Source: Neotamlana nanhaiensis
Lineage (GTDB): Bacteria > Bacteroidota > Bacteroidia > Flavobacteriales > Flavobacteriaceae
NCBI RefSeq assembly: GCF_000943555.1
Contig: NZ_JTDV01000005.1
Location: forward strand, 1 to 64,000
DNA: 64,000 nt
Direction: 5' to 3'
Part shown: positions 1 to 8,525 of the stretch, piece after piece
Layout: the number at the start of each line of letters is the position of its first letter
Position numbering within the stretch: position 1 is the first letter of the stretch
The notes under the pieces: generated by a model
Told to the model about the DNA's origin: nothing
The model's input: the letters and a program-made list of their open reading frames with translations, nothing else
Databases searched by the model: none
Translations under genes and position numbers: made by a program

Positions 1-2160
1 GGTTACTTCACCACTTCCTGCATTTCCACAATCCACATCTAAATCAGAAAAGTCATTTGTCCAGGTAATAGATGAACAGTTATCAGAAGCAGAGGCTCCA
101 CCGTTACTATTAATCCAATTTAATAAATCGGCACTGTTATCACCATCACATTCCACGGTTAAATCATTAGCTTGAATCGTAATTGTAGGTGCAATATTAT
201 CATTTATAGAGATTGTTTGCGTAGCGGTTGCTGATTTACCACAATCGTCTGTAACCGTATAAGTTCTGGTAACAACTATAGGGCAACTTGATCCAGAAGA
301 AACTACATCAATATAGGTAATACTGGCAATGTTAATATCATCGGAAGCCGTGTAACCAATAGTAACATATGTGTCTTTTATATCAATAGATTGCGTACTA
401 CTAAAAGGGTATCTTGAATTTGTTGACGAAATATCATTTTCATCACAACCAATAAAACTCAAAGTTGCAGGAGCAGTAATTGTAGGTGCTTCACTATCCG
501 AAATTTCAACATTTATATTTTCTAGGGTATAGGTACATCCCAAATCATCGGTTATTAGCACACTGTAAGATCCGGCTGCCAAATTGGAAAAGGTACCGCT
601 TGATTGAGCAGTTCCTCCGTTTAATGCATAAGTATAGGGAGCTGTTCCATTTTGTCCTTCTACTGTTATTTCTCCTAAATTGCCAGAACATCCTGTTCCT
701 GATTGAGAAATTAATGAAGCGCTTAAGAGTGTAGGCAGAATTATTTCATTAGAGGCTTCAGTGACACTTGGTTGGCTACATCCGCCACCATAAGTTCCCG
801 TATATGTAAGGTTAGCTGTAAAGCTACCTTCAAAATCTGCGGCACCAGTATAAGTAAAAGTGCCACTTTCAGAAGTTGAAGTACCCACTAAATTCCCATT
901 TAAGAAAAATTCCCATAAAAAATTATCAGATGTAGAGCCGCCACAACCCCCATGTGTTAATGTGTTAGAATAATCAATTGATGCACATGCTGAATGCGTT
1001 AGAACGGGATCAATTTCTGGACAAGGTACACATACGCTTGGATTATTAAAATCAATAAAGGTTTCTGTACAAGAGGAATCCATATAATTAATTCTTGAGG
1101 TACCTGAGGGGTGGGTACCACATGAATTTGCATTTGCTTCAATGGTATAATTAAGTGTTATAGTTTCATCTCTTACACTATCAACAAACCAATTTAAAGT
1201 TTGACCAGATAATGAAGCAGTACCTTTACTAGCATTAATAGAACCTGGAACTAAAGAAAATCCTGTTGAAATAATATCATCAACTAAAGCTTGATTAGGT
1301 AATTGAGTAGCTGCCGCAGCTAATTGATTTAAGATATCACCGTATATACCTGTTAGATCTGCATTGTTTTCGGTAGAATATGCACCTGAATTTTGTATTT
1401 GATCTAAGGTTTCTAAAGCAATCGTTTCATTTTCACCATCAAGAGCACCTGTTAAACCAATAGTAAAAATACCTTGGTTATATGTTGTTCCACTAATAAT
1501 AGTTGTTTTAGCATCCTCAGCGGCCTGAATTGCAGCCAATTGACAACCAGATCCTCTTTGTGCTGTAACATAATTACAACCAGGACCATTATTTTGTAAA
1601 CTTGGAAAACCATCAGAAAGTAAAATAATATTTCTTTGAGTGATACAATCAAAAGTTCCAGAGTTAGTTAAAACTTCATCGGCTTTAACTAAACCATCTT
1701 CCATATTTGTGGCTCCAGCAGTTACAATACTATTAATAGCAGCAATTACTAGTGTTTCACCAAAACTATCTGTTAATCCTATATTAACAAAACCTGTATT
1801 ACCATAGCTAACAATAGCAACTCTATTAAGACCTGTTGGGTTATTTGCTGGTGAAAATAAATTTTGAACAAAATCGATAGCGGCGTCCTTGGCATAATCA
1901 ATTGGATAAGGACTTGATCCATAACTCATACTATTAGATCTATCAATAACCAATACAACTTCCAAAGGCTGCACAGGAGGAGCTCCAGTAATCTCTAAAG
2001 TTACATCAAATTGGTTACATTGCGATGTGTTTTCAACGGCGTATTTATTTACCACTACTTCTTGAGCGTTGGTAATTTCATTTAAACCTAAAACTAAAAA
2101 AAGAATAATTAATTTTAGTAGTCTAATGTTTTGTTTTAGAAATTGTAATTCTGTTTTCAT
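1..2160 (-). CDS. Secreted von Willebrand factor A (vWA) domain surface protein, 3' end beyond window
   Basis: An uninterrupted minus-strand frame runs 720 codons from ATG at 2160 to the left edge, so the C-terminus is missing. Residues 1 to about 33 form a signal peptide (hydrophobic LKLIILFLVLG, then NAQ before the mature EVVVNKY). A vWA domain follows, with the metal-site motif DRSNS at residues 73-77. After it come Cys-containing, Thr/Ser/Gly-rich segments including phrases such as TVTDDCGKSATATQT and NDNIAPTITI, which resemble the HYR/Ig-like repeats of long Bacteroidota adhesins. Such proteins usually end in a type IX secretion sorting domain, which would lie outside the window; that is inference. 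The exported protein at 2199-2726 lies 38 bp upstream on the same strand and is probably co-transcribed. Likely role: cell-surface adhesion or metal-dependent ligand binding. Confidence 0.85.
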   Translation of the reverse strand, partial: MKTELQFLKQNIRLLKLIILFLVLGLNEITNAQEVVVNKYAVENTSQCNQFDVTLEITGAPPVQPLEVVLVIDRSNSMSYGSSPYPIDYAKDAAIDFVQNLFSPANNPTGLNRVAIVSYGNTGFVNIGLTDSFGETLVIAAINSIVTAGATNMEDGLVKADEVLTNSGTFDCITQRNIILLSDGFPSLQNNGPGCNYVTAQRGSGCQLAAIQAAEDAKTTIISGTTYNQGIFTIGLTGALDGENETIALETLDQIQNSGAYSTENNADLTGIYGDILNQLAAAATQLPNQALVDDIISTGFSLVPGSINASKGTASLSGQTLNWFVDSVRDETITLNYTIEANANSCGTHPSGTSRINYMDSSCTETFIDFNNPSVCVPCPEIDPVLTHSACASIDYSNTLTHGGCGGSTSDNFLWEFFLNGNLVGTSTSESGTFTYTGAADFEGSFTANLTYTGTYGGGCSQPSVTEASNEIILPTLLSASLISQSGTGCSGNLGEITVEGQNGTAPYTYALNGGTAQSSGTFSNLAAGSYSVLITDDLGCTYTLENINVEISDSEAPTITAPATLSFIGCDENDISSTNSRYPFSSTQSIDIKDTYVTIGYTASDDINIASITYIDVVSSGSSCPIVVTRTYTVTDDCGKSATATQTISINDNIAPTITIQANDLTVECDGDNSADLLNWINSNGGASASDNCSSITWTNDFSDLDVDCGNAGSGEVT

Positions 2161-2198
2161 ATAATTTCTATTTTGGAGTCTTATTTTTTTAGCTAGTG

Positions 2199-2726
2199 TT
2201 ACTCTTCAGTTGGATCGGGAATGTAAATACTTAATTTTGTGGTTGCAATTATAGAATTACAACTGGCGGATTCTGCTTTTACATCAATACAACCCCATGA
2301 ATAATAAGGTGTGTCTTCTTTAGCCTGAACAAAAATTTCGAAAGTTTTTGATTCACCTGCATTTAAGGTAAATTCGTTTAAACCAGACGACTTATCTTGA
2401 GATGTTTTACCAGTAGTTGGATTAACAAAGGAAACATTCAAATCTTCATTTTGTAATTTCTTACTACTACTTTTTAAATAGCTATTTTTTCCGCAACTTT
2501 CTTTAGATTTTTCAGTATATATTTTAAAAGTAGTTCTACTCGCAGACGTATTTGTTAGAGTTAAGTCAAACTTGGTAGGCCTATCTCCAAAAACAGATTT
2601 AGCATTTCGATCTTTAACAACCTTTAATGTTGCTTCACAATTCTGGATTGTAGTATTAAAATAAGTTTGCTTTTTTAAAGGCAAAACACTTAAAAAAGTG
2701 AATAATATAATTGTAAAGGGCTTCAT
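2199..2726 (-). CDS. Exported hypothetical protein, probable partner of the vWA protein
   Basis: 175 residues. A hydrophobic N-terminal export segment (about residues 4-16, FTIILFTFLSVLP) precedes a soluble domain with five Cys (NCEATL, ESCGKNS, WGCIDV, ASCNS). The phrases FDLTLTNTS and FTLNAGESKTFEIFVQA are typical of an immunoglobulin-like or fibronectin-like beta sandwich. I do not recognise a named family. It lies 38 bp upstream of the vWA surface protein in the same direction, so the two are probably one transcript and may act together outside the cell. The canonical signal-peptidase site is weak, so lipidation is not indicated. Confidence 0.75.
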   Translation of the reverse strand: MKPFTIILFTFLSVLPLKKQTYFNTTIQNCEATLKVVKDRNAKSVFGDRPTKFDLTLTNTSASRTTFKIYTEKSKESCGKNSYLKSSSKKLQNEDLNVSFVNPTTGKTSQDKSSGLNEFTLNAGESKTFEIFVQAKEDTPYYSWGCIDVKAESASCNSIIATTKLSIYIPDPTEE

Positions 2727-3131
2727 AGTCTAGTTTTTACACATTAATTATTGTCAACTATACAAATACAGTTGCTAAATTGTTTCTTTTTATTTTGTGA
2801 GGGAAAAATGTAAGGAGAAATACTTGTGTAAGTATTTCAATAGAAATAGTATAAATACGATTCAGGGTCATAATGTTAAATTTTGTAGGTACAACAAAAC
2901 AAATCATATCAAATGTTTATTTGAAAAAAAAATGTTAAATCACTTATAAAATCGTTTAAAAGTTATTAAAATACAGGTTGTCGACGTAAAAAGCCATATA
3001 GCGATTGTAATCGTAATTTTACAAGCGATTTAAATTAATGCGTTTTTTTTTAATAATTTTATAAACAAATAACGTGAATTATATCGATTTAAAAACATTT
3101 ATCGACATATAATATCTTTTAATCGATAAAT
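2727..3131. other. Divergent intergenic region
   Basis: About 400 bases between two divergent genes. It holds the perfect palindrome at 2817-2838, then very AT-rich sequence with several scattered copies of ATCGAT-like and GCGATT words (about 2995-3125). No ORF or RNA gene was recognised. Confidence 0.6.
2817..2838. promoter_or_regulatory. Perfect inverted repeat, candidate operator
   Basis: Arms GAAATACTT and AAGTATTTC are exact reverse complements around a GTGT spacer. The site is about 80 bases upstream of the exported protein that starts at 2726. There is no T-run after it, so it is less like a terminator and more like a dimeric regulator site. The regulator is unknown. Confidence 0.5.
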
Positions 3132-3617
3132 ATGAAAAAACTAACTATTATACGACATGCTAAATCGTCTTGGAAACATAATGTAACAGACCATGAACGT
3201 CCACTTAATTCGCGTGGCTTTAATGATGCCGAATTAGTTTCTAACGCATTGATTGATTTAAACTTAACGTTTTGCAAATTAATATCAAGCGATGCGATGC
3301 GCGCAAAAACCACAGCTAATATTTTTATTCAAAACTTAAAAATCGATAAAAACATATGTTCATTGAATTATAATTTATACGATTTTTCAGGCGAAAACTT
3401 AACACAAACAATTAAGGCCTGCGAATCGAATATAAATAGCCTTATTATATTTGGTCATAATCATGCCATTACCAGTTTTGTTAATCTTTATGGTGATATT
3501 TATTTCGAGAATATTCCAACTTGTGGTGTAACCATTTTAGAGTTTAATATTGATAATTGGCACGAGCTTAAACCAGGCAAAACCATAAAAACTATTTTTC
3601 CTAAGGATTTAAAATAA
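3132..3617 (+). CDS. SixA-type histidine phosphatase
   Basis: 161 residues of the histidine phosphatase (phosphoglycerate mutase-like) superfamily. The catalytic motif RHAKSSW is at residues 8-14, and the second catalytic His is in IIFGHNH near residue 110. The SixA subfamily removes phosphate from phosphohistidine in phosphorelay proteins in E. coli; the substrate here is unknown. It is about 100 bp upstream of ppk1 on the same strand and belongs to a phosphate or polyphosphate gene group in this region. The family is usually 150-165 residues, so it is full length. The ATG at 3132 fits the N-terminal MKKLTIIRHAKSSW pattern of the family. Confidence 0.88.
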   Translation: MKKLTIIRHAKSSWKHNVTDHERPLNSRGFNDAELVSNALIDLNLTFCKLISSDAMRAKTTANIFIQNLKIDKNICSLNYNLYDFSGENLTQTIKACESNINSLIIFGHNHAITSFVNLYGDIYFENIPTCGVTILEFNIDNWHELKPGKTIKTIFPKDLK

Positions 3618-3676
3618 TTTTCTGTTTTTAGTAATTTCATATCATTATATTAACTTACATTTAAGCGTAAATAGAA

Positions 3677-3684
3677 TATATTTG
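3677..3684 (+). promoter_or_regulatory. Candidate -7 box of the ppk1 promoter
   Basis: TATATTTG matches the Bacteroidota -7 consensus TAnnTTTG, 31 bases before the ppk1 ATG. No clear TTG -33 element was seen, so confidence is moderate. Confidence 0.45.
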
Positions 3685-3715
3685 TTTTCCTAAATAAAAA
3701 ATGCAACAAAATTAA

Positions 3716-5782
3716 ATGACTAAAACAGAAACTATAACCAATAGTTATGTAAACAGAGAAATAAGTTGGCTACAATTTAACGCCAGAGTATTACAAGAAG
3801 CCTCAGACGAAACCGTGCCATTAATTGAGCGTTTTAGGTTTTTAGGAATATTTTCAAACAATTTAGATGAATTTTTTAAAGTGCGTTACGCCACCGTAAA
3901 ACGTATAGTTGAAGCAGGAAAAGGAGCTAAAAACGAATTAGGAGGTATAAAAGCCAAAGAACTTCTAGAAATTATCACTCAAATAGTTATAAAACAACAG
4001 AGTGAAAGCTTAAAAATTCTTAATAATATTCAATTAAAATTAGAGAGCGAAAATATTTATGTGATTCAAGAAAATGATATTTCCGAAAATCAGCACGATT
4101 TTGTTAAAAATCACTTTTTACGTAAAGTTAGCCCTGGTTTGGTAACTATTATTTTAAACGATGAAGTAAATATTCCAAATTTAAAAGATAGTGCCGCTTA
4201 TTTAGCAGTTAAAATGCTAATGAAGGATAATACCAAGCAATTTGCATTAATTGAAATTCCTAAATCAATCGACAGATTTGTTGTTTTACCAAAACAAGAT
4301 GGTAAAAATTATATTATAATGATTGATGATTTGCTGCGTTATTGCTTATCTGACATTTTTAATATTTTCGATTACGAAACCATTTCTGCTCATATGATTA
4401 AAATCACTCGAGATGGTGAGTTAGATTTTGACAGCGATTTAAGTAAAAGTTTTATCGATAAAATTTCCGATAGCGTAAAACACCGTGAAATTGGTGAGCC
4501 AGTGCGTTTTGTGTATGATAAAACGATAGATGAAGATACACTTAGGTATTTAATGAACAAAATGGGAATTGATGATACTGATAGTATTATTCCTGGTGGG
4601 CGTTACCATAACCGGCGCGATTATATGGGCTTTCCTAGTTTAGGGCGAACCGACTTAATGTACAGTAAAATAGATGCTTTACCAATAAAAGGTTTAAGCC
4701 TGCAAGAAAGTATTTTTAAAGCGTTAACTAAAAAAGATTATCTGCTTCATACGCCATACCAAACATTTTCATATGTGGTTAAGTTTTTACGTGAAGCAGC
4801 TTTGGACCCCAAAGTTAAAACCATAAAAATTACTATTTATCGTTTAGCCGAAATATCACATGTTGCAAGTTCTCTTATTAATGCGGCAATTAATGGTAAG
4901 CAAGTTACTGTAGCCATCGAGCTTCGCGCAAGGTTCGATGAGCAAGCCAATATTCAATACGCCGAACAAATGAAAGGCGAAGGCGTAAATTTAATATTTG
5001 GTGTAGCTGGTTTAAAAGTACACAGTAAAATGTGTGTTATTGAGCGTGAAGAGAGCAAGCGAATTAAACGCTATGGTTTTATTAGTACTGGTAATTTTAA
5101 CGAATCGACAGCTAAAATTTATACCGATTATACACTTTTTACAGCAAGTCAAAAAATATTAAAAGACGTCAGTCGAATTTTTGATTTCTTCCATACCAAC
5201 TATCGAATTCAACGTTATAAACACTTAATAGTATCACCTCATTATACTCAAAAGTCGTTTTTCAAATTAATCGACAAAGAAATCGAAATCGCAAAAAAAG
5301 GCGAAGGAAAAGGCTTAATTCGTTTAAAAATGAATAGTCTTTCAAGTTATACCATGGTCGATAAACTTTACGAAGCCAGTAGAGCTGGTGTAAAAATTCA
5401 AATGGTTGTTCGTGGCATTTGCTGTTTAATTCCAGGTATTCCGGGAATGAGCGAAAATATTGAAGTTATTAGTGTAATTGATAAGTTTTTAGAACATTCC
5501 AGAGTGTATATTTTTGGAAATAACGGCGACCCAAAAGTGTATATTGCCTCGGCCGATTGGATGACACGAAATATTGAAAATAGAGTAGAAGTTACTTGCC
5601 CAATTTATGACGAAGATGTTAAAAATGAAATTATAGAAACTTTCGATATTGGTTGGAACGACAATGTAAAAGCACGTTTAATTAATCAAGAAAATGAAAA
5701 TGATTACAGACAAAATAATAACGAAAAAGTAAGATCGCAATTCGCCATTTACGATTATTACGTTAATAAATTAAAAGATTAG
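3716..5782 (+). CDS. ppk1: Polyphosphate kinase 1
   Basis: 688 residues, the usual length for PPK1, which transfers the gamma phosphate of ATP onto inorganic polyphosphate reversibly through a phosphohistidine. The N-terminal domain starts with NREISWLQFNARVLQEA and has NNLDEFFKVR. The catalytic region contains KVHSKMCVIER with the likely phosphorylated His at residue 436 (E. coli uses H435), followed by GFISTGNFNESTAKIYTD. A second conserved His lies in LIVSPHYTQ, and the C-terminal domain includes SADWMTRNIENRVEV. Its stop codon is followed one base later by the ppx gene, so polyphosphate synthesis and breakdown enzymes are co-expressed. Confidence 0.97.
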   Translation: MTKTETITNSYVNREISWLQFNARVLQEASDETVPLIERFRFLGIFSNNLDEFFKVRYATVKRIVEAGKGAKNELGGIKAKELLEIITQIVIKQQSESLKILNNIQLKLESENIYVIQENDISENQHDFVKNHFLRKVSPGLVTIILNDEVNIPNLKDSAAYLAVKMLMKDNTKQFALIEIPKSIDRFVVLPKQDGKNYIIMIDDLLRYCLSDIFNIFDYETISAHMIKITRDGELDFDSDLSKSFIDKISDSVKHREIGEPVRFVYDKTIDEDTLRYLMNKMGIDDTDSIIPGGRYHNRRDYMGFPSLGRTDLMYSKIDALPIKGLSLQESIFKALTKKDYLLHTPYQTFSYVVKFLREAALDPKVKTIKITIYRLAEISHVASSLINAAINGKQVTVAIELRARFDEQANIQYAEQMKGEGVNLIFGVAGLKVHSKMCVIEREESKRIKRYGFISTGNFNESTAKIYTDYTLFTASQKILKDVSRIFDFFHTNYRIQRYKHLIVSPHYTQKSFFKLIDKEIEIAKKGEGKGLIRLKMNSLSSYTMVDKLYEASRAGVKIQMVVRGICCLIPGIPGMSENIEVISVIDKFLEHSRVYIFGNNGDPKVYIASADWMTRNIENRVEVTCPIYDEDVKNEIIETFDIGWNDNVKARLINQENENDYRQNNNEKVRSQFAIYDYYVNKLKD

Positions 5783-5783
5783 C

Positions 5784-6689
5784 ATGCTATCTATTAAAAA
5801 ATATGCAGCTATCGATATTGGTTCGAATGCTGTAAGACTACTTATTTCAAACATAATTGAACAAAAGGATAAACCTGTTCAGTTTAAAAAAAATGCGCTG
5901 GTACGTGTACCAATTCGTTTAGGTGCCGATGTGTTTATTAAAAAGAAAATTTCAAAAGATAACACACAGCGCATGCTCGATACTATGTTAGCGTTTAAAA
6001 TGCTAATGAAAACCCATAAAGTAGTAAAATACAAAGCTTGTGCTACATCGGCAATGAGGGAATCTGAAAATGGCAGAAAAATTGTCGATTTAATTTACGA
6101 ACACTCCGGAATAAGTATCGATATTATTGATGGAGAAGAAGAAGCCGCTATTATTGCGGCAACCGATTTAAATAAGTTTATAGATAATAGTAAAACGTAT
6201 TTGTATGTTGATGTTGGTGGCGGAAGTACCGAGTTTACCATTATAGATCAAGGGAAACAAAAAGCATCTCGTTCGTTTAAAATAGGTACAGTACGTTTGC
6301 TAAACGATATGGTTCAAAACGAAACTTGGCAAGATTTACAAATATGGATTAGCCAGCATACCATGGGCTACGATAAAATTGATGTTATTGGTTCGGGTGG
6401 AAATATTAATAAAATTTTTAAAATCTCTGGAAAAGCCATCGGTAAACCCTTATCGTTTTTTTATATGACTTCGTATTACAATACATTACAGCGCTATTCA
6501 TACGAAGAACGTATTACAGAGTTAAATTTAAATCAAGATAGAGCCGATGTAATTATTCCGGCAATGCGCATATATTTAACTGCCATGAAATGGAGTGGAG
6601 CTAAAAATATTTATGTACCTAAAATTGGTTTAGCCGACGGTATTATAAAAAGTATTTATTACGATACCGTTTCTAGCAATACACAGTAA
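5784..6689 (+). CDS. ppx: Ppx/GppA-family exopolyphosphatase
   Basis: 301 residues of the ASKHA-fold Ppx/GppA family, which hydrolyses terminal phosphates of polyphosphate or pppGpp. The phosphate-1 motif is AAIDIGSNAVRLLI near the N-terminus, the second nucleotide-site motif is YVDVGGGSTEFTII near residue 140, and the adenosine-site motif is VIGSGGNINK near residue 203. It has only the catalytic core and lacks the C-terminal HD-like domain of the longer E. coli Ppx; short forms are common in Bacteroidota. It follows ppk1 by one base, which strongly supports a polyphosphate role over GppA activity. Confidence 0.92.
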   Translation: MLSIKKYAAIDIGSNAVRLLISNIIEQKDKPVQFKKNALVRVPIRLGADVFIKKKISKDNTQRMLDTMLAFKMLMKTHKVVKYKACATSAMRESENGRKIVDLIYEHSGISIDIIDGEEEAAIIAATDLNKFIDNSKTYLYVDVGGGSTEFTIIDQGKQKASRSFKIGTVRLLNDMVQNETWQDLQIWISQHTMGYDKIDVIGSGGNINKIFKISGKAIGKPLSFFYMTSYYNTLQRYSYEERITELNLNQDRADVIIPAMRIYLTAMKWSGAKNIYVPKIGLADGIIKSIYYDTVSSNTQ

Positions 6690-6775
6690 AATTTTGCATT
6701 TTACCTTTTATTGTTGTATTATTTTCTGATATTCCTATATATTAGCTTTTAATTATATTCCCAAACCTATTGATT

Positions 6776-7357
6776 ATGAAGAAAATATTACTTTCCGCCT
6801 TACTACTACTTATGGGGTCTTATGGTTTTGCACAAAATATAGATTCTATAGCTGTTGAAGCTCCTAAAAAGAAAATACCGATGTTTAAAGGTGTAAAGTA
6901 TGGAGTACGTGGTGGTTTAAATATTTCTAATTTAGATTTTAAAGAACATCCGCCAATGGCTAATAAGCATAGAAATAGTATTTATTTTGGCGCTTTCGCG
7001 GAAATTGCTTTATCTAAAAAAGTAGCTGTGTCGCCAGAATTACAATTTTCGGCTGAAGGAGCAAATGAAGAAACGCTACATTTAGATTATATTCAAATGC
7101 CAGTTTTAATGAATTTTAGAATTACTGAAAAAATTAGCGCTGGTTTAGGACCTCAAGTAAGTTTAAAAGTTCATAAATACGAAGATGGTGTGAAAAACTT
7201 CGGATATTCTGGTGTTGCTGGTGTAACTTATAAAATAAATTATGCCCTTTTTGCCGATGTTCGCTATACTTACGGTATTAGAAATATTTTTGACGAAAAA
7301 TTAAACATGGAAGCCATTAATACCAACATACAAATTGGTGTTGGCTACAAGTTTTAA
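6776..7357 (+). CDS. Outer-membrane beta-barrel protein, PorT/porin-like family
   Basis: 193 residues from the chosen ATG at 6776. An ATG two codons earlier (6770) is possible, but 6776 gives the standard signal peptide MKKILLSALLLLMGSYGFAQN. The mature part shows alternating beta-strand patterns typical of small Bacteroidota barrels: KYGVRGGLNISNLDF, SIYFGAFAEIALSKKVAVSPELQFS, ISAGLGPQVSLK, and a C-terminal strand ending IQIGVGYKF with terminal Phe. It probably folds in the outer membrane with eight strands. Substrate is unknown. Its 3' end overlaps the convergent miaE gene by four bases. Confidence 0.85.
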   Translation: MKKILLSALLLLMGSYGFAQNIDSIAVEAPKKKIPMFKGVKYGVRGGLNISNLDFKEHPPMANKHRNSIYFGAFAEIALSKKVAVSPELQFSAEGANEETLHLDYIQMPVLMNFRITEKISAGLGPQVSLKVHKYEDGVKNFGYSGVAGVTYKINYALFADVRYTYGIRNIFDEKLNMEAINTNIQIGVGYKF

Positions 7358-7935
7358 CCGTGTATAGTTTCTTTTTTACTCAGGTTTTTCATTATTTCAG
7401 CTTCGTAATCTAAAAGTTGTTGCCATTTTTGGTCTACTTCTTTACGGTCACCATATTGTCTTGCAAACCCTAAAAACATGGCGTAGTGGTTCGCTTCACT
7501 GGCCATTAAATTACGGTAAAAAGTAGCTAGTTCTTTATCTTCTAATTCTTCGGATAATAAACGGAAACGTTCACAGCTTCTAGCTTCAATTAAAGCCGCA
7601 TAAAGTAAACGATGTACTAATTGCGTTGTTCGGCTACCACCTTTTGGGAAAAATTTCACCAATTCAATAACATAATCATCACGACGATCTCTTCCAAGCA
7701 CCCAACCACGTTTAATAATAATATCGTGTACCATTTTAAAATGACTTATTTCCTCTTTAACTAAGGCTGTCATTTCTTGAACCAATTCGGTATATTCAGG
7801 GAAACTTACTATTAAAGAAATGGCTGTACTGGTTGCTTTTTGTTCGCAAAAGGCGTGGTCGGTAAGTATTTCTTCAATATTTTTTTCTACAATATTAACC
7901 CAACGTGGGTCGGTTGGTAATTTAAGACCTAACAT
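7354..7935 (-). CDS. miaE: tRNA-(ms2io6A)-hydroxylase
   Basis: 193 residues of the ferritin-like di-iron family that hydroxylates the isopentenyl group of ms2i6A at position 37 of tRNAs. Iron-ligand patterns are visible: EEISHF (E62, H65), EARSCERF (E117), and ASEANHYAMF (E147, H150). The MLGLKLPTDPRWV start is characteristic of MiaE. It sits 2 bp downstream of a lipoprotein gene and the dnaX gene, all leftward, so it is probably the last gene of that transcript. The family is about 190-250 residues, and the Bacteroidota forms are at the short end. Confidence 0.93.
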   Translation of the reverse strand: MLGLKLPTDPRWVNIVEKNIEEILTDHAFCEQKATSTAISLIVSFPEYTELVQEMTALVKEEISHFKMVHDIIIKRGWVLGRDRRDDYVIELVKFFPKGGSRTTQLVHRLLYAALIEARSCERFRLLSEELEDKELATFYRNLMASEANHYAMFLGFARQYGDRKEVDQKWQQLLDYEAEIMKNLSKKETIHG

Positions 7936-7937
7936 AA

Positions 7938-8525
7938 TTAAATAATGTTTTGTGTTAGTTGTTTTTCTTTAATTTGAATAGTTCCGTTATCGTAAACCGA
8001 AATTACAAAGTCTTTATATAGCTCGGTTTCAGGAATATGGAACGCTGTATTTAAATACAATATTTTGTCGGTTGAAGCTTCAAAATCAATCCAAACATAT
8101 TGCATTATGGCTTTTTGAATAAAATCGTTATTTTCTAAATTATTAAAAACTGATTTATTCAATAAAAATTGATGCGTCAATTCATTAGTTTTTGAAACTT
8201 GAATATGCGCTTCAAAATTTTTATAAATGATTTTATTTAAAGTATCATTTTTGGTTAGTTTTTCAATAATTACCGGATCATTTTCAACCGATTTGTAATT
8301 AATTTTAACTTTAAAACAATTGCTTAAAATAGTATCGGTTTTTATAGTAACAGGCTGTTTAGGTTGGTAGTTCGTAGTTTCACTAAAACTTTTAAATAAC
8401 TTGTTTTCTTTTAAAACTTCGGCATTGGTTTTTAAAGCTCTTTCTCTACCATCGCAATTAAAACATAAAATTGATAGCAGTATAATTGTAAGAGATAGTA
8501 ATTTATATTTTAATGACTTAAACAT
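7938..8525 (-). CDS. Hypothetical lipoprotein
   Basis: 195 residues. The N-terminus is a lipoprotein signal peptide with a long hydrophobic stretch and a lipobox ending LSILCFNC near residue 24, so the protein is probably anchored in a membrane facing the periplasm. The rest has no family I recognise; it ends in QLTQNII and contains alternating strand-like segments such as CFKVKINYKSVEN and LYLNTAFHIPETELYKDFVISVY. Its start overlaps the 3' end of dnaX by eight bases and its stop is 2 bp from miaE, so the three are translationally linked. Confidence 0.75.
   Translation of the reverse strand: MFKSLKYKLLSLTIILLSILCFNCDGRERALKTNAEVLKENKLFKSFSETTNYQPKQPVTIKTDTILSNCFKVKINYKSVENDPVIIEKLTKNDTLNKIIYKNFEAHIQVSKTNELTHQFLLNKSVFNNLENNDFIQKAIMQYVWIDFEASTDKILYLNTAFHIPETELYKDFVISVYDNGTIQIKEKQLTQNII

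Noticed and set aside
1452-1652. Minus-strand 66-residue ORF
   Set aside because: It lies in another frame of the large vWA gene and has no own support.
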